DNA from: Mactra quadrangularis
Lineage: Eukaryota; Mollusca; Bivalvia; Venerida; Mactridae
Reading direction: 5' to 3'
DNA: 64,000 bases
Assembly (NCBI GenBank): GCA_025267735.1
Contig: CM046304.1
Coordinates: 24,555,381-24,619,380, forward strand
Below the pieces are notes generated by a model that worked only from the letters and a program-made list of their open reading frames with translations, was not told the origin of the DNA and ran no database searches. A program made the translations under genes and the position numbers. Shown here piece by piece: positions 27,171 through 38,574 of this stretch (within the stretch, counting starts at the first letter, position 1; each line of letters begins with the position of its first letter).

Positions 27171-27944
27171 TGTACTTTTGACTCTAACTCATGACAGTGT
27201 GATCACATGATCTACAAGTTCGCTGATCCTAGGAACTGTTGAAACATTAGTCAATACCCTTCTGGAGGTTTCTGGCGGCAAAAGTTTGAATAACATTCCA
27301 TCACAATGAGCCAAAAAATACATCTTCGTTTTAAATTATTTCTTTGTACTATGACTGTAGAGTCGCTAAACGTCGCAACGCCGCTAAACGTCACAGTTAA
27401 TGTTAAACGTCGTTGCACTGGCGCTGAATGTCGCAAACAAACTACGTTTAAAGTTAGATTAGACATTTAGCGTCAATGCTTTAAAATTAACTTTAACTTG
27501 TATACATTGTTAACAAGTATAAAATTGTTTGTCATTTCAACTTATGAGTATTTTGTGTTAATATTTTCGTACATACATAACATTTTATTAAAATCGAAGA
27601 ACGTCATTTAAGATTCTATTTTACAGTTCGTTCATGCAGGGATTCGAAACGAAGTGCATTTTTTTAATTTTCACGGTCGTCACTGTCTTTAACTGGCTGA
27701 AGCATGCTGTATAAACTATTCCCGAGTTTAAAAACTTGATTCATGTTTTTGTACATGTCTTTCATGCAACTTGTGAATGTTTCTGAAGTTTTTGACAAAA
27801 AATTGTTGCAAGTATGACCGAAAATATGACTTAAGGTGATGTAAAATGGGGTTAAAAACGGCAGATCGACGGGAAAATGCATTATTTTGTGAAAATATAT
27901 ATTATTAATGTTAAAAGTGCTATTTACAATCAGTAAAAAAAACA

Positions 27945-28095
27945 TCCGGTTTGCTCATTCGGTAGCGCACAAGTCTAACGATCGAGGGGTTGTAGGTTCG
28001 ATTCCAGAAAAGGGTATACTTTCGTGGAAATTGGTCATCAAAAAATTTCTACGGCCATTTTCCCTCCCACCATTGATTCTAAATACGCATAACAC
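27945..28095 (+). mobile_element. SINE (family II) 5' fragment, diverged
   Basis: GGTTTGCTCATTCGGTAGCG (A box) and GTAGGTTCGATTCCAG (B box) form a tRNA-like head. The body GGGTATACTTTCGTGGAAAT matches the family II body loosely. The tRNA fold is too eroded for a functional tRNA. Confidence 0.7.
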
Positions 28096-28776
28096 ATAAT
28101 ACTATACTTGTAGTATTAAAAAAGTACTCTTTAACTTAAATATCGTTAAAATTAAGAAAATTATAGACAAATTAATTTCTCATGAAAATGGACCAGAATG
28201 TATATATATAGAAAGTATCCATTAGCAAATATCATATCCCATATTATACAAACATACAAAGTTTCCTTTTGAATAATCTGACATTTGTATTTGTCTCCCA
28301 CATATGATCAATTTCAAGCTCAAGTTGTGATGTTTTCGCCGAGTATTTCAGAATCACTTTAGGAGATCTAAATGTTCTGGGAAATTAAATTAGTTTGGGA
28401 TAAACGATAAAGCATGTTAGAGGTAAAAATTGTCGCAAGCTTTTTAACAAATATATCTACTTACGACATTTCTTCTCGCAGTCGACAACAACAATTAAAA
28501 ACCTTGGCTAATTTACAATGCCAGTAGGATTGTGTTTGATTTTCTGGATTTATACTAAATAAATAATCCGATTACTGTCCCCATCATTTTTTAAATGTCT
28601 GTCGCTATTCTAGCGTTTCATCTAAATGCTAAGCTCATTTCCTAGCACTTAATACCACGACAAGATTTATACATATTTCTCTATAATGTTGAACTGTTTC
28701 TTCAGAGGAATCAGTAACATCATCATTTGATCCTATGATCCTGTTAACTTTTACTTAGAAACATAAGCCAGAGTTA

Positions 28777-30668
28777 ATCAAAGTATTTTATTTATCCTTG
28801 ACCCGAGATTACCCAACTAAAGGACGAATTTCATTCTCTGAACTTTGCCGTTTTTATATCCTCGGGCCAAAGTCAAAGTATTTTATTTATCCTTGACCCG
28901 AGAGTACAAAACTAAAGGACGAATTTCATTCTCTGAACTTTGCCGTTTTTATATCCTCGGGCCAAAGTCAAAGTATTTTATTTATCCTTGACCCGAGAGT
29001 ACAAAACTAAAGGACGAATTTCATTCTCTGAACTTTGCCGTTTTTATATCCTCGGACCAAAGTCAAAGTATTTTATTTATCCTTGACCCGAGAGTACAAA
29101 ACTAAAGGACAAATTTCATTCTCTGAACTTTGCCGTTTTTATATCCTCGGGCCAAAGTCAAAGTATTTTATTTATCCTTGACCCGAGAGTAAAAAACTAA
29201 AGGACGAATTTCATTCTCTGAACTTTGCCGTTTTTATATCCTCGGGCCAAAGTCAAAGTATTTTATTTATCCTTGACCCGAGAGTACAAAACTAAAGGAC
29301 GAATTTCATTCTCTGAACTTTGCCGTTTTTATATCCTCGGGCCAAAGTCAAAGTATTTTATTTATCCTTGACCCGAGAGTACAAAACTAAAGGACAAATT
29401 TCATTCTCTGAACTTTGCCGTTTTTATATCCTCGGGCCAAAGTCAAAGTATTTTATTTATCCTTGACCCGAGAGTACAAAACTAAAGGACGAATTTCATT
29501 CTCTGAACTTTGCCGTTTTTATATCCTCGGGCCAAAGTCAAAGTATTTTATTTATCCTTGACCCGAGAGTACAAAACTAAAGGACGAATTTCATTCTCTG
29601 AACTTTGCCGTTTTTATATCCTCGGGCCAAAGTCAAAGTATTTAATTTATCCTTGACCCGAGAGTACAAAACTAAAGGACGAATTTCATTCTCTGAACTT
29701 TGCCGTTTTTATATCCTCGGGCCAAAGTCAAGTATTTTATTTATCCTTGACCCGAGAGTACAAAACTAAAGGACGAATTTCATTCTCTGAACTTTGCCGT
29801 TTTTATATCCTCGGGCCAAAATCAAAGTATTTTATTTATCCTTGACCCGAGAGTACAAAACTAAAGGACGAATTTCATTCTCTGAACTTTGCCGTTTTTA
29901 TATCCTCGGGCCAAAATCAAAGTATTTTATTTATCCTTGACCCGAGAGTACAAAACTAAAGGACGAATTTCATTCTCTGAACTTTGCCGTTTTTATATCC
30001 TCGGGCCAAAGTCAAAGTATTTTATTTATCCTTGACCCGAGAGTACAAAACTAAAGGACGAATTTCATTCTCTGAACTTTGCCGTTTTTATATCCTCGGG
30101 CCAAAATCAAAGTATTTTATTTATCCTTGACCCGAGAGTACAAAACTAAAGGACGAATTTCATTCTCTGAACTTTGCCGTTTTTATATCCTCGGGCCAAA
30201 ATCAAAGTATTTTATTTATCCTTGACCCGAGAGTACAAAACTAAAGGACGAATTTCATTCTCTGAACTTTGCCGTTTTTATATCCTCGGGCCAAAGTCAA
30301 AGTATTTTATTTATCCTTGACCCGAGAGTACAAAACTAAAGGACGAATTTCATTCTCTGAACTTTGCCGTTTTTATATCCTCGGGCCAAAGTCAAAGTAT
30401 TTTATTTATCCTTGACCCGAGAGTACAAAACTAAAGGACGAATTTCATTCTCTGAACTTTGCCGTTTTTATATCTTCGGGCCAAAATCAAAGTATTTTAT
30501 TTATCCTTGACCCGAGAGTACAAAACTAAAGGACGAATTTCATTCTCTGAACTTTGCCGTTTTTATATCCTCGGGCCAAAGTCAAAGTATTTTATTTATC
30601 CTTGACCCGAGAGTACAAAACTAAAGGACGAATTTCATTCTCTGAACTTTGCTTTATATTCTCGGACC
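28777..30668. repeat. Satellite array: about 20 tandem copies of a 95-bp unit
   Basis: The landmark CCTTGACCCGAG recurs every 95 bp from 28796 to 30600: nineteen intervals, one of them a base short. Units are nearly identical, differing at a handful of sites: ACGAA/ACAAA, AGTCAAAG/AATCAAAG, CTCGGGCC/CTCGGACC. This points to recent expansion or ongoing homogenisation. The first copy begins GAGTTAATCAAAG. The last is truncated, with TTTGCTTTATATTCTCGGACC replacing the standard end. Each unit contains TTGACCCGAG and CTCGGGCCAA, an imperfect inverted repeat. No open frame crosses units. The right edge abuts the target duplication of a TIR transposon. Confidence 0.97.
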
Positions 30669-30676
30669 AAGTACAA

Positions 30677-31030
30677 CATTCGGAACACCCTCGACCTTCC
30701 ATGAATGAATAATCTCGGAAGGATTCGTGGGGGTCTTCACTGGATTTTGGTGATTTTACTACCTACGCGAGGCAACTTGAGCACGTAACGGTTACACAAA
30801 ATAGTTCCTGTGGTATACACTCAGATGTTTGTCTAAGCATATTTATTTGTTTTAAATTGAACCAAATATTGTTCATCGGTGCCAATGAAATTAGTAATTT
30901 CAAATTTACGGACTAAAAACGAAACTTCAGTCATCGCCTAAACGATCGTGTACTTGTTTACATAGTTTCAAAATGGCGCCTAAATATGTCCGAGGTTATT
31001 CGTAGCGAATGGCCGAGGATGTTCCGAATG
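30677..31030 (+). mobile_element. TIR DNA transposon (CATTCGGAAC family), 354 bp, copy 2
   Basis: The element starts CATTCGGAACACCCTCGACC and ends with the inverted counterpart, GCCGAGGATGTTCCGAATG. A perfect 9-bp target duplication CAAGTACAA lies at 30668-30676 and 31031-31039. A 9-bp duplication fits Mutator-like or similar superfamilies. There is no transposase ORF, so it is non-autonomous. It sits exactly at the right border of the 95-bp satellite. Confidence 0.9.
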
Positions 31031-31110
31031 CAAGTACAAATGTATATCATTAGGCAAACTCTGTTTTGCATAGTGGCATATTTTTGCCACCATACTGCTA
31101 CATAACTAAG

Positions 31111-31523
31111 TTAGGCCATGCCATACCTGAATTTTGTTAAGCGTCCGCGTGCGCGTAGGTTTTTGAGTCCTCAATCCAAAAAATGTTGGTGAATTTTTTT
31201 TAAATAATTTTGTTGTTCCGGGATTCGATAACTGATTTTTCTCAGGAAACACTGATACTTCCATGTTTCTGTGTATTTGATAAATGAAAATGTACAGGTG
31301 TATGTTGTACATGTATATATTTTTTATGGAATTACTTTAATGTCACATTAAAGTCATAAACATTCATGTACATTTGTACTACCAAGTACATGTACTTATT
31401 TGTGTGAATACTGGCTAGAATGGACATGAGTTTTTGTTTTCGGTTTGTGTGTTTTTTAATAGGTACCTAGATTTGTCAAACTTGAGTTGACGCTTAACAA
31501 AATTGCAATTTGGCATGACCTTA
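31111..31523 (-). mobile_element. TIR element with TTA ends (PIF/Harbinger-like), copy 2
   Basis: Same ends as 25116 in reverse orientation: the block AACCTACGCACACGCGGACG of copy 1 matches the complement at 31141-31165, and AATAGGTACCTAGATTTGTC at 31459 matches the left part of copy 1. Confidence 0.85.
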
Positions 31524-31723
31524 TTTAAGGTAGATCCATACTACAAAACCATGTTTTTGACAACAAATATTTCCTCAGAAAACTGGCACCTTATTCTACA
31601 TTGTAGTTCTAAAATTTACATCATGTAAGGTATAACATTACATTAATTATCGAGCTGTCCAGTAAATGCTCTCAATACCCCCTCCCTTCTCGACCAACTG
31701 GACGTTATGGGTACATGCAAAAC

Positions 31724-31862
31724 CGTGAAGTTCTACTATCACGACAATCAAAATCCATTATTTCAATATGGGACCCATATTTTCTCAATTTAAACATTTT
31801 GGAGATGAAACTTGCACAATTTTGCAATATGCAATGTAGTCTTTTTAGTAGAACTTTACTAA
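31724..31862 (+). mobile_element. Short palindromic MITE (ACAGTAAARTTCC family), degraded copy
   Basis: Left GTGAAGTTCTACTATCACGA and right TTTTTAGTAGAACTTTACT form the same ends in eroded form. The centre shares CAATTTAAACATTTTGGAG and TTGCACAATTTTGCAATAT with other members. Confidence 0.7.
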
Positions 31863-32584
31863 ATACTTCAGTATCTTTAAGGTTATTTTTGTGTTTTGTT
31901 TTGTCCAAAGTATATAGCGGCTAAAATTTACATCGAAATTACACAAATGTATAATACATGAAATTACTAGGGGAGGTAAATCTGTGATAAATCTGATTAA
32001 CCCCACACACGGTTAGTTCCCCTGTTCTTTTTTATTAAATGGGTTTAACATCATGTCAACACAAAGTATGGGCATTTCGCAACTGTCAGTTCACTAAACC
32101 TCGCTAAATTAAACCCGAAAATCATCCTGGTTAATTCTTAACCAAACCTTTATGCAATCGCTGTTTCACCAAAATTTTATCAAAACATGATTTTTTTACA
32201 TTGGTTAAATCTAACCAATGTTGATACTATCGGCTGCTGTAGTAGTAAAGAACCAGTTATCATAAGGCAAAAATTATTTTAATGTTTTATGAAGATGTTT
32301 CCTGTAAAATTGTAAAGATTTTGTGATAATATATTATCTAGCATTCTCGGTGCTGCAAAACCATCATAAGAAACTCAGACGCAAAACCTGCTTGCTAAAT
32401 GATACATTTATTTTTAACGTCTGGTCATACGTCTGCATCTAAACATATTTTGGCAGCGTGATGTAAGCATCTTTGTGAAACAGTGGGGGCGTCCTATCAT
32501 ACATTAGCTTTTTAGAAATTTTCTTCTTCAAATAGTAAGTAACATTTTCGTTTTCTCAATAGAATGTGTTAAGATTGTATAAGC

Positions 32585-32645
32585 CATCCTGACGCCGTAA
32601 AATGACCTAAATTGTGTTGATGCGGCGTTAAACCCAATAAAAAAA
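32585..32645 (+). mobile_element. SINE 3'-tail fragment (family II tail)
   Basis: CCTGACGCCGTAAAATGACC then TAAATTGTGTTGATGCGGCG and TTAAACCCAATAAAAAAAAG. This is the cleanest tail copy. Weaker tails lie at about 12585-12628 (+), 32024-32085 (-) and 8115-8160 (-). Confidence 0.85.
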
Positions 32646-32689
32646 AGAAATTATAAGCCATCATGTGCTGCTTAATGAGGAATGTTGGT

Positions 32690-33045
32690 CAGTTAGGTAT
32701 CCTATTTTGATAGAGTCTGGAGCGATCCGATTGGCAAGTAGGTCCTATTAGTTGAAATCCTCGGACTTTATCACTGAAGTCATATGTAAGGATAATAAAA
32801 TATTTTATCAAATATCCTTCTTGTTAATTAAGATGTTAACAAGAGTGATGATAATTAGATAGTTCTTCAACAAAACAATACTTTGCTTTATTTTCAAAAT
32901 AATTAAATGATAAACAAAAAGGTATTTAAGATTGATAGTGTCAAATTGACATTGAAAAATAAGGGTAAAATCCGAGTATCAACTGATTGGCCCTAACTAT
33001 TTGAAGAGTATGCAAACGAAAAAATATGACTCAAGTCCCTTATTG
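32690..33045 (-). mobile_element. TIR element (same family as 2713), copy 2
   Basis: GGCAAGTAGGTCCTATTAG and AAATCCTCGGACTTTATCAC at the left, GGTAAAATCCGAGTATCAAC and GACTCAAGTCCCTTATTG at the right. The match to the 48735 copy is over both arms. Confidence 0.75.
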
Positions 33046-33190
33046 ATAAGAATTGACTATTTTAGTGCTTTCAGCAGTTAAAACTTACTTTGTTTAATAT
33101 CCAGAAGGTGAACAAAACAGAAAAATAATACCCGTTAGTCAGCAATGCTGATTAATCTTTGAAAATTGTAAACTCAGATCAACTGACTAG

Positions 33191-33424
33191 GACCTCTGCT
33201 ACAATCCGTTTTGCAATGAAAACCCCAAATTGTAATAATTGAGCAACACCCACTGGAAGAGACTAAAAAATGTCGCTGTTCAGTGGTTGTTGGTTGCAGA
33301 GGTTAAATTCATTTAGAAATTGCACTTAAGGGAAATATCAAATGTTGTCAGAGAGGACTTGCTCTATAGAGGGCCGCTCAGCAGAGGTTATACTGTATTA
33401 CAAAACGGATTGTAATAGAGGCCA
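33191..33424 (+). mobile_element. TIR element, GACCTCTGCTACAATCCG ends
   Basis: GACCTCTGCTACAATCCGTT at the left pairs with AAAACGGATTGTAATAGAGG at the right. A second internal match (CTGTTCAGTGG..CCGCTCAGCAG) suggests a compact palindromic MITE. Confidence 0.75.
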
Positions 33425-33984
33425 CCTTCAGTTGTAGATTGATTAGTTGGAAATTCTATTATCTCGGCAAGGAAATGTGAATTTGCTACAACGGAAAATA
33501 GTGCGCACATGGAACAAACTCCCAGAAAGTAAAATCCTACGCCCCCCTCGCAGCTCACTGAATATGAAGAAAGAGACCGTGTAAATTAGAGTGGTGCAAA
33601 GGAGAGTTAGTAATAAATTCCTCGTAAGTCAACACATACATGATAATCTTGCAGTAGAAGGAATGAAGACACATGTTTTAGATAAATACAGTTTATTCAT
33701 TTCAGAGTAGATTAAATATAAATGTTCAGTATGCCAAATGCGAGCCATGAACATATAACCAAATGTTTTTACTACAATGTATACATATAAACTGTGAAAA
33801 TGAAAGTATTTTTCTGTTCTATAACTTCTTTATCAGGCATTCGGTGTGAAAAATGCATTTGAGTTTGTCCTAAAGCTTCAAATTTTTTTATTAAGCTTCA
33901 TTATTTTTTTCAAAGAATCCGTTTAGTTTAAACATTTTCATGTCTCGCGTAGAAATCTTATTATAACAGGACGGTACAGAGGAG

Positions 33985-34160
33985 CTGGCGTGACCGACTG
34001 GTTACGACGCTGAACTGGTAATCATTGGATAGTCAGCTCTGTGTTGGTTCGAATCCCATCCAAAACATATCTCGTTGTTTCCTTGAGCATGAAACTTTAT
34101 CCTACTAGCTTTCTTTCTTCTTAGAAAGATAGATAATATCTGTGATAGTAGGCTGATATT
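33985..34160 (+). mobile_element. tRNA-derived SINE (family III)
   Basis: The head GGCGTGACCGACTGGTTACG and GTTGGTTCGAATCCCATCC, with an unusually long spacing between the boxes, suggests a tRNA with a long variable arm (Ser/Leu type) as source. The body CGTTGTTTCCTTGAGCATGA resembles family I, so the families may share a module. Confidence 0.7.
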
Positions 34161-34453
34161 CATTTACATAAATTTCTGAAATATTGTTAGATAAACATTC
34201 TAAACTTTACCATCTGCTTCTAACGTTTCGGGCATATTGTGCTGTTGGAACTCTAATACATTTGTATTTCGACAACTGGAAAACATTATAGTTATAAAAG
34301 TAAGTAAACTAATAAAAGTAAGTTTTAATAACTTATATCAGTGATATGAATGTATGTTGATCATTGTGCATTATGTAAACATTTTTATCTTTAGTTGCGT
34401 TTTGTATATTTTAAATTTTTGTAACATTTTTATGTATGATAAAATTATCATGT

Positions 34454-34621
34454 ACAGTAAAATTCCACTTCTAAGACCATCAAAATAGATGGTCTTGATA
34501 GCGGGGCGGTCATAATGTAGGAACCATTTTCTTCTAAAATCAAGCATTTCGGAGGTACAAATGGTCGAAAATTGTATGATTTTGAAATATCCAAGGTAGT
34601 CTTAACAACTGAACTTAACTG
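34454..34621 (+). mobile_element. Short palindromic MITE (ACAGTAAARTTCC family), copy
   Basis: Starts ACAGTAAAATTCCACTTCTA, followed by the hairpin AGACCATCAAAATAGATGGTCT. The right end is eroded (CAACTGAACTTAACTG). Confidence 0.8.
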
Positions 34622-35870
34622 TTTTTTGAATATATTCTTTTGTGATTCGTAAAGGTCGACATACATTGTATATAATAATAAAGTCTTTCAGACACGTTGA
34701 TTAAGACATGTTTTCATATTTATTTCGTTATATAGTATATGACAACACTACATGTAGCACTAGTTCAAATGAATTCAGACACTCTTCAAAATTAGCCCGA
34801 GGACCGTAGACTGACTTCACTGATTTTGTCGTCGGTCCAGAGTCTCTCAGAATATGAGTGGTCCGACAGTCATCCATGTTTTCATAGACACCATTTTCCA
34901 TTTTCAATAAAAACTATTTAGTTTAAACAATATTTTATTTCGGTAAATACAAACATAAATATATATACAAAGTAATGGTCAAATATTACAAAAGAGAGGA
35001 TTGAGAAGATAGCTTTAAAAGCTAGTTTTGTGATCTCTCTCCTCAGAACTAAAAACTATTTGTAGTTATACTGTTTATTTAACTTAAGGATATACATGTA
35101 TTATTCTAAATCCATTCAATGGAACGCAAGACTTAGAATGTTTGGGTCCAGTGAACGTTCATCCGGCTAAGTAAAATTTCCATTTTGATGGACTGAATAC
35201 CCATTGCTAATGAAAGTTTGTGGTGAAGACTGAATTCAGAGACATTATTCTTACTCAGTAGTTCAAAGTGAACAAGTAAATGCTAAAATAATGTATAAGC
35301 ACATCAAAGATATAAATTAAAGTTCGGATATAAAGACAACCTTGGTTAGTCCCAAACCATTCAATTCAAATCAGGACAATCAGTTTTAATGGTATTTATG
35401 GTGGAACTTTTCTGTATCTGATAAGAAATCATTACTTTTAGCGAGATAAAATCAGTTGTACACGTATTGAAGCAAAATATCAAAGGTTTTGTGGTAGAAT
35501 CTAGTAATTACATTATTAAATTATTAAATTTAATAATTTCAATAAATAACTTTGTTAAATGTCAATTTTCCTCCGTAGACGGAAAAGTTTTCGGCTCTTT
35601 GAGGAAGGGTAAGTCAGTACTGGTGTCTACGCGGGTTCTTCGGAAATAATGTTCCTATGAAATTGTTAATAGTCGTGGTAACATGTAAAACCTTAGATCA
35701 ACACCAATGTCCACATCATTCTGTGCTATGTGAAACAGCATGATATACATACATACAATTCATTAATGGATATTTAAAAACAAACGTAACACATACACGG
35801 AGCGCGTCAACGCCAATGTGACGTCGCTCAAACGTTAACCATTATAAATTATAAATTCAGCATTCGGAAC

Positions 35871-37015
35871 ACCTCGACAGTCCATTGAATGAATAATCTC
35901 GGAAAGATTCGTAAGGGGTCCACCAATAATTCCGGGTTTTCTCTACTTACGCGAGGCGAAGCACGTGACAATTATGCAAAATAGTTCTTGTCATAATCAC
36001 ATATAGGGCTTTGAAAATACATTTATTATGCTATATATGACTTATAATATGTGACTATATATTGTTCAGTTGATATCATTGAATCAAGTACTTTTAATTT
36101 ATGGACATAATACAAGACATTTATCACACCTTAAAAATCGTGGATTCGTGTACGTCAACACCGGTTAAAGTATTTTGTTTGGGAACATTCTGTACACAAA
36201 CGGTCTGACTGACCTCTGTACGGAGACGCCGCGCATCACGGGTAAACTGTTTATTTACCTGAAAACACGTGGCAATGTTTACATTCTATCAATAGACTAT
36301 ATCCGGAATTCAAATATTTGGGTTTTTCCATGTAGGTACAAACAAACTTTTACTGTTACAATAAAAACACGTGTACAAAGAACAATAGGATTTAATCCAT
36401 ATTTCGTGATTTTTATCAATAATGTGTAACAAACTTTGTTTGTACCTACATCACACGGACGGAAAAACCCACAAATTTGAGTTCCGAATCAAGTCTATTT
36501 CCCCCCTTCAAGTATACTGAACAAAAATAGAATGAATTTTGTGTCTACTCGATAAAATTTGACTATCCAACCAACTAACCTCATTAAATTAAACTTTTAT
36601 ACCGGTTGTTAAACCTTCGTCATAACGTGTTTACATCTGTCATTCTTTACACAGTAATTTGAATTCGAAACTAGGTTACACGGTTTAACTATGCACCTAT
36701 ACCTACAGAGTTTTAAAAGTACTTTGTATTGATAGATTTATGATCCTGTAGCTATGAGTGATCATTTATTTTACATTTCAACAACGAGTCTGTCAAAAAA
36801 CGAAAAAATGCAACGATTTTGTCTTCATCCGCCGCACTTTATTCTGTTGCGTACCAAACGCCGAATTTTGAGACGGTTGCGCGTCTTAGTATAGAGGTGA
36901 TATCTTCACCGTCTATTTATAGAATGGTTTGGGAATGTAACGCAAAGGTACTTCCAAAATGGCGTCTTAATATGTCCGAGGTTAGTTCTAGTGAATGACT
37001 GAGGAGTTCCGAATG
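35871..37015 (+). mobile_element. TIR DNA transposon (CATTCGGAAC family), copy 3, with a nested insertion
   Basis: Ends match the other two copies: CATTCGGAACACCTCGAC at the left and GAGGAGTTCCGAATG at the right. Homology stops near 36165 and resumes near 36947, so about 0.8 kb is extra. The extra DNA holds its own fold-back: about 36302-36350 and 36428-36490 are inverted copies (GGGTTTTTCC..GTAGGTACAAACAAA). Alternatively this is the longer parental form from which the two short copies derive by deletion. Confidence 0.75.
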
Positions 37016-37019
37016 GTAA

Positions 37020-38500
37020 GTCCTGGGAAACTTGCACTGTCGTACGACTAACAAATTAAACTATTCATTACAAAATCATTAGGAATTCTATGATACCAGT
37101 TATAATATTATTTTATCCTATAATAATGATGTACTCGTTGTCGCCGTGATCTTACGATTAGAAACTCATTTTATTTCATCTACTAGACGAGTGTTTAAAT
37201 TTTCATACAGGCTAAGTGCACGTGCTTAATTATCTTAATTTATTAACAAACTTAATTAATAAAGATAATTATTGATATCAACAAGCATTAGTGTAAATGT
37301 ATGTAAGCACAAGGAATGCTATGGAACGACAACTACATATGTACCTAATGTACGCTTTGTGGAATTTTGTCATGTTATTAGAGTGCACTGCAACTATATT
37401 TTAGATAGATAGGTAGAAAATTTATTTCACACATTTTAAAATATACATCATAAACATTTCAAGACTTCAATAATATTTATAAATTTTTAAATGCTTTATA
37501 AATGTGAAGAGTCGAGATATCAAACTTTTTGACACACAACCTTGAAACTTGAAACTTGTTTATTTTCATCAGAACCAGATTTACCTAGACATAAGCTCTG
37601 ATATTAGCTGATATTTCTGTCGGACCTTAGACTGTTGAACTGAACTGAACTGAACAAATCTTTTATTTTCAACTCAGGTACATGTTGTACAGCAAGAGGA
37701 AAAGACAAATATTAATTAAATAATACAATGGTATCCGGTGGAAGGAAGAGATATAAATAGCTAAATTTACTGTTGAACATAATGGATCTTATATGATGTA
37801 TTGATAACATAGATAGTCTAGGAATTACAGTAGACATGATATACAATTGAACTGCAAAAAAATCGCAATGCATTTTATCAAGTCTGCAATTTTTAATCAG
37901 ACCGAGCTACAATGTGCTGTGAACGTAAAAATACAACATTTCGCATGTAAACATTTTTATTTGATTATTTACTTTCCTTTGTATATCTTTGTCATTGACT
38001 GCTCAAAGTGATTCAGATTACCATAGACATATTTTGATGTAAACAAAGGTAGAAATGGACATATTCAAATACTATTTGGATAAGAAGGAATAAATCCTCA
38101 ATCCTCATGGCCATAAACTACATTAAGGCAATGTGTAAAATATTGAGTTATTTTTTCAGGCATTTTACAAATTGCCTAAATTTACAGATTGCCTGTAATG
38201 AGAAAAGGCCTTTAACCCCTGTTCAACGGTCGTATTTTTCAATTCATTATTAGGCTCACCAAAACGGTCCTCTCGTCAAAGTTTTTTTTAATATCTGCTC
38301 TAGATATAGTGCCCTATTATTTTGTGGTTAATCACTGGTGACAGACACAATTATTTTATTTCATTATTTTATAGATAATATTGCTGTACAAGTTTGATAT
38401 TTTGACATAATTATATTCTTAAGTAAATAAATAAGTTCAGGACATCTTCCAATTTAATTAATATTTGTTTTACTGGCAGCTAATGTTACCATCTTATACC
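37020..38500. other. No gene seen; (GAACT)n microsatellite at about 37635
   Basis: TTGAACTGAACTGAACTGAA then CAAATCTTTTATTTTC resembles the 3' end of a retroposon read in reverse. Otherwise featureless. Confidence 0.5.
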
Positions 38501-38510
38501 TGAACATACA

Positions 38511-38516
38511 TTTATT
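38511..38516 (-). promoter_or_regulatory. Poly(A) signal of the PAN-Link gene
   Basis: AATAAA on the - strand, about 60 bp after the stop at 38575. Confidence 0.55.
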
Positions 38517-38574
38517 GTTAATGGCATAGAAGTACAAGTAGTTTCCTAAATGTTATTCAAGAGACCGCCATTGC

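Noticed and set aside
27664..27945. 93-residue - strand frame rich in Met/Asn/Ser
   Set aside because: No acceptor before it, no leader, no recognised motif.
28777..30668. CRISPR-like array
   Set aside because: Units are contiguous and identical with no unique spacers, in a eukaryotic context.
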